From: an uncultured bacterium
Lineage (GTDB): Bacteria; Cyanobacteriota; Vampirovibrionia; Gastranaerophilales; Gastranaerophilaceae
Reading direction: 5' to 3'
Length of the DNA: 64,000 nt
Assembly: GCA_946636615.1 (NCBI GenBank)
Contig: CAMPBE010000002.1
Location: 1 to 64,000 of the forward strand
The position numbers and the translations under genes were made by a program. Positions 61,814 to 64,000 of this stretch are shown here, one piece after another. The stretch's first letter is position 1, and every line of letters starts with the position of its first letter. Under the pieces are notes generated by a model. It ran no database searches, was not told where the DNA came from, and worked only from the letters and a program-made list of their open reading frames with translations.

Positions 61814-62450
61814 ACATGAAAATACTTGCAAGATTTGTTGCAAGATTTATATAGTTTGACATGTCCATTGAATTTGAATTTGAATTTTGAGAATTTGTAT
61901 TTCCGGATGAATTATGTTGTTTTGATGCATTAATAAGGTTGTACATGTTTGAATTAATTTGGTTTTGTACATCTTGTAAGAAACTTAAATAAGTATATCT
62001 TTTAGTCAATTCTTTTTTTACAACATCATCTTGTTTAGCCAATATGTCTTGTGCCAAACTGTTCATTGAGTCTGCTCTTTTTGATTCAATAGAATTTAGC
62101 TTATCAAGAAAAACAGAATTGTCCAAGTTGCCAAAACGAGAAGCAACATCATTTTTTAGATTTTCCAACAAAGGTGTATACATATTATTAATCATTTTTT
62201 GACCTTGCAGAGTATATGCATTTACTTCATCTTGAAGATTTTTTTTCGTGTCGTCATCAAAAACATTTACTGATTTTAATGAATCAGCAAATGATTTTTG
62301 TGCATAATCGTACATATCCCGTTCAGCATCTGTCATTTTATAATCAGTTACAACACTCCCGCCTCTTTGATAAGTTTTTACCCTGTTTTGACCATTTATA
62401 TTAATAGTTCCGCCTTGAAAAGATGGGGCAGATGAAGAAGATTTTCCCAT
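61812..62450 (-). CDS. Unknown protein with N-terminal APSFQGG tag
   Basis: 212 residues from the ATG at 62450, which has AAAGGA 6 nt upstream; an in-frame ATG 25 codons earlier lies upstream of that site and overlaps the promoter. Opens MGKSSSSAPSFQGGTININ, then a long helical body (YDYAQKSFADSLKSV...), ending in an Asn/Ser-rich stretch and a hydrophobic tail (YINLATNLASIFM). No signal peptide. The P-S-F-Q-G opening is shared with proteins at 20725, 40491 and 52242. Function unknown. Confidence 0.65.
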   Translation of the reverse strand: MGKSSSSAPSFQGGTININGQNRVKTYQRGGSVVTDYKMTDAERDMYDYAQKSFADSLKSVNVFDDDTKKNLQDEVNAYTLQGQKMINNMYTPLLENLKNDVASRFGNLDNSVFLDKLNSIESKRADSMNSLAQDILAKQDDVVKKELTKRYTYLSFLQDVQNQINSNMYNLINASKQHNSSGNTNSQNSNSNSMDMSNYINLATNLASIFM

Positions 62451-62496
62451 TGTTATCCTTTCCGGAACAAAATTTAATGAATTTAAAGGCAAGAGT

Positions 62497-62525
62497 ATTA
62501 TACCATATTTTTCTATCTTTTGCAA
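62497..62525 (-). promoter_or_regulatory. Promoter of the gene at 62450
   Basis: Minus strand: TTGCAA (62525-62520), 17-bp spacer, TGGTATAAT with hexamer at 62502-62497. A ~45-nt leader with a Shine-Dalgarno follows, unlike the leaderless promoters. Confidence 0.65.
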
Positions 62526-62533
62526 AAAATTTG

Positions 62534-62542
62534 TGCTATAAT
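62534..62542 (+). promoter_or_regulatory. Extended -10 of the TPR gene, leaderless type
   Basis: TGCTATAAT with hexamer at 62537-62542, then exactly 6 nt to the ATG at 62549. No Shine-Dalgarno. Confidence 0.55.
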
Positions 62543-62548
62543 TAGATT

Positions 62549-64000
62549 ATGAAAAATCTTGAAAATGCACAAACACTAATAAATGATAATAAATTTGAAG
62601 AAGCAAAGATAGAGCTTTTAAAAATTTTAGAAACAGATGAAAAAAATGCTGAAGCCTTGAAATTACTCGGACTTTGTTATGTAAATCTTGAAGATTACAA
62701 AGAGGGGCAGGCTGTTTTTGAAACAGTTATAAAGTATATTGATGATGCTACAAGTTGGTTTTATTTGGCAAACTGCTATGACAACCAGGATGATTATCTT
62801 CATGCAATTGCAGCTTACGAAGAAGTATTGCGTTTAAGAAGTAGCTACACCGACGCATATAAAAACCTTGCAATAGTGTATGTAAAAAATCAGGAACCCC
62901 AAAAGGCTATAGAAACTGCTAGAAAAGCATTAGATTATGTTACAGACGATTATACAGTGTACTATATCGCAGGAACTGCTTGCATGGCATTAAAGGATTT
63001 TAAGCAGGCTCAAGAATTTTTTGAAAAAGCTTTAGAGTTAAATCCTGAACATTCTCAACTATATAACAATCTCGGTACTTGCTATGTATCGACAGGCAAG
63101 TTAGATAAAGCTTATGAAATGTTTAAAAAAGCAAGTGAATATAATCCAGACAATGCTATAACATATTTTAATATTGGTTCTATTCTACAAATGCAGGGTG
63201 ATCATGAAGGGGCTTGTAATTATTTTGAAAAGGCCTACAAGCTTGATCCGCAAGACAGTTATTTAGTATCACTTGCTCTTTCTGAAGTAAAAATTAACCG
63301 TATGGAAAAAGCTGTTGAACATTATAGAACTCTTGCTGCACATCATCCTGAAAAACCAAATTACCAATACAATCTTGCATGTTGTTATGATGCAATTGGT
63401 GAATATCCGAAAGCAATAGTTATTTTAGCGCATTTGGTTATGCTTAATCCAAAATCCGTTTCCATGTTGCGTAAATTAGCAAATATTTACCTAAAAATAG
63501 GCAAGTATCTTAACGCAAAGGAATTGTATGAAAAAATTCTTATGCAAGGAAATGTTTCTTTTGAAGTTTATTATGAGTTTGCAAATATATGTGCAAAAAC
63601 AAATGATTCTGATAAAGCTGAAAAAATTTTGAAAAAAGTCATAGAATTAAATCCAAATTTTGCAAGGGCGCATAAAGATTTGGGCGTTATTTATATGAGT
63701 AAAAGGCTGTTTGATTATGCTGAAGATGAATTTAAAAAAGCATTGGAAATTGCACCTGATGATTATGATGTGGTTTTTGAATATGCAAATTATCTTCATT
63801 CAACAACTAATTTTCAAAAAGCTGATGAATATTACGAAAAAGCGCTAAAACTAAATCCGCATGATCCTGAGGCTTTAGGATTTTGTGCTTTAAATAAAAT
63901 GTTGTTAGGTGATTTGGATACAGCATGGCATCAGATGGAGCATTCACTTGAACATTATCAGGACGGCTTTATGTTTTTTGTTGCCGGTAAGATTAAGTTT
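62549..64000 (+). CDS. TPR-repeat protein (cut by window edge)
   Basis: At least 484 residues, open at base 64000. Opens MKNLENAQTLINDNKFEEAK and consists of successive 34-residue tetratricopeptide repeats (for example AQEFFEKALELNPEHSQLYN, LDKAYEMFKKASEYNPDNAI, AEDEFKKALEIAPDDYDVV), roughly twelve or more in the visible part. No signal peptide or membrane helix at the start, so cytoplasmic. TPR arrays bind partner proteins; the missing C-terminus could hold another domain such as a glycosyltransferase. No Shine-Dalgarno; -10 element ends 6 nt upstream. Confidence 0.9.
   Translation, partial: MKNLENAQTLINDNKFEEAKIELLKILETDEKNAEALKLLGLCYVNLEDYKEGQAVFETVIKYIDDATSWFYLANCYDNQDDYLHAIAAYEEVLRLRSSYTDAYKNLAIVYVKNQEPQKAIETARKALDYVTDDYTVYYIAGTACMALKDFKQAQEFFEKALELNPEHSQLYNNLGTCYVSTGKLDKAYEMFKKASEYNPDNAITYFNIGSILQMQGDHEGACNYFEKAYKLDPQDSYLVSLALSEVKINRMEKAVEHYRTLAAHHPEKPNYQYNLACCYDAIGEYPKAIVILAHLVMLNPKSVSMLRKLANIYLKIGKYLNAKELYEKILMQGNVSFEVYYEFANICAKTNDSDKAEKILKKVIELNPNFARAHKDLGVIYMSKRLFDYAEDEFKKALEIAPDDYDVVFEYANYLHSTTNFQKADEYYEKALKLNPHDPEALGFCALNKMLLGDLDTAWHQMEHSLEHYQDGFMFFVAGKIKF

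Noticed and set aside
1..64000. tRNA or rRNA genes and CRISPR arrays
   Set aside because: No T-loop-like GGTTCGAATCC sequences, rRNA segments or regularly spaced identical repeats were noticed on either strand by eye; a covariance search would be decisive.

Overview
The window is a contiguous piece of an AT-rich bacterial chromosome, densely packed with short intergenic gaps and no tRNA, rRNA, CRISPR array, phage or transposase gene that I can see. The cell it implies is a fermentative anaerobe with two membranes. The envelope evidence is a TolC/AcrA/AcrB-type efflux set, a very large AsmA-family protein and several lipoprotein or signal-peptide proteins. The metabolic evidence is an ADP-forming acetate-CoA ligase, the [FeFe]-hydrogenase maturase HydF with a TM1266-like small regulator, NADP-type glutamate dehydrogenase and a B12-dependent ribonucleotide reductase. 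Several otherwise unrecognised proteins (for example those at 36709, 40491 and 62450) have N-termini I associate with gut Gastranaerophilales (class Vampirovibrionia, 'Melainabacteria'), the non-photosynthetic sister group of Cyanobacteria. That assignment is inference from remembered protein style, not from a marker-gene tree.

Layout. 1-5858: the start of uvrA (cut by the window edge), an EamA transporter, two exported proteins, gdhA, a small exported protein and a degenerate sensor-kinase-like protein. 6009-10750: asmA-like gene plus AI-2E/PerM-family permease. 11087-14685: two small lineage-specific genes, then hom, a small membrane protein and thrC (threonine synthesis). 14691-17493 (minus): response regulator, sensor kinase and tadA in one overlapping unit. 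17587-21117: rseP, gph, a DtxR/MntR-like repressor, a TatD-linked radical SAM protein and a small unknown. 21188-25528: acetate-CoA ligase (ADP-forming), spmA-spmB, a zinc-ribbon protein, a stand-alone LuxR-type HTH and the TM1266-like protein. 25548-32732 (minus): RND efflux operon, then uppS-rdgB. 32864-40763: fusA and a run of lineage-specific genes. 40811-44938 (minus): a dicarboxylate/amino-acid symporter and ileS. 45074-48924: nrdJ, a GIY-YIG nuclease gene boxed in by palindromic repeats, purB. 49079-53873: unknown gene, rpsO, a small membrane protein, hydF, a winged-helix protein and a large protein with a phosphoribosyltransferase-like loop. 53874-64000: mnmE, a membrane-anchored unknown, an RgpF-like protein, mfd, a PrsA/SurA-type foldase lipoprotein, an unknown and a TPR protein running off the end.

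Most interesting signals. (1) A family of imperfect palindromic repeats (core GTCATTnTGAG...) flanks a GIY-YIG nuclease gene on both sides, and members of the same family are inserted in frame inside ileS and mfd, a pattern like REP/RPE-type elements with a candidate associated nuclease. (2) About fifteen genes have a -10 hexamer ending 6-8 nt (most often exactly 6) before the start codon and no Shine-Dalgarno sequence, which predicts leaderless mRNAs. (3) IleRS has HVGT in place of the class I HIGH signature. (4) Two unrelated lineage-specific genes share an identical promoter architecture with the same 81-nt offset. (5) Several unrelated proteins share an N-terminal P-x-F-(x)-G tag. (6) A candidate small RNA with its own promoter and terminator lies at about 36393-36484.
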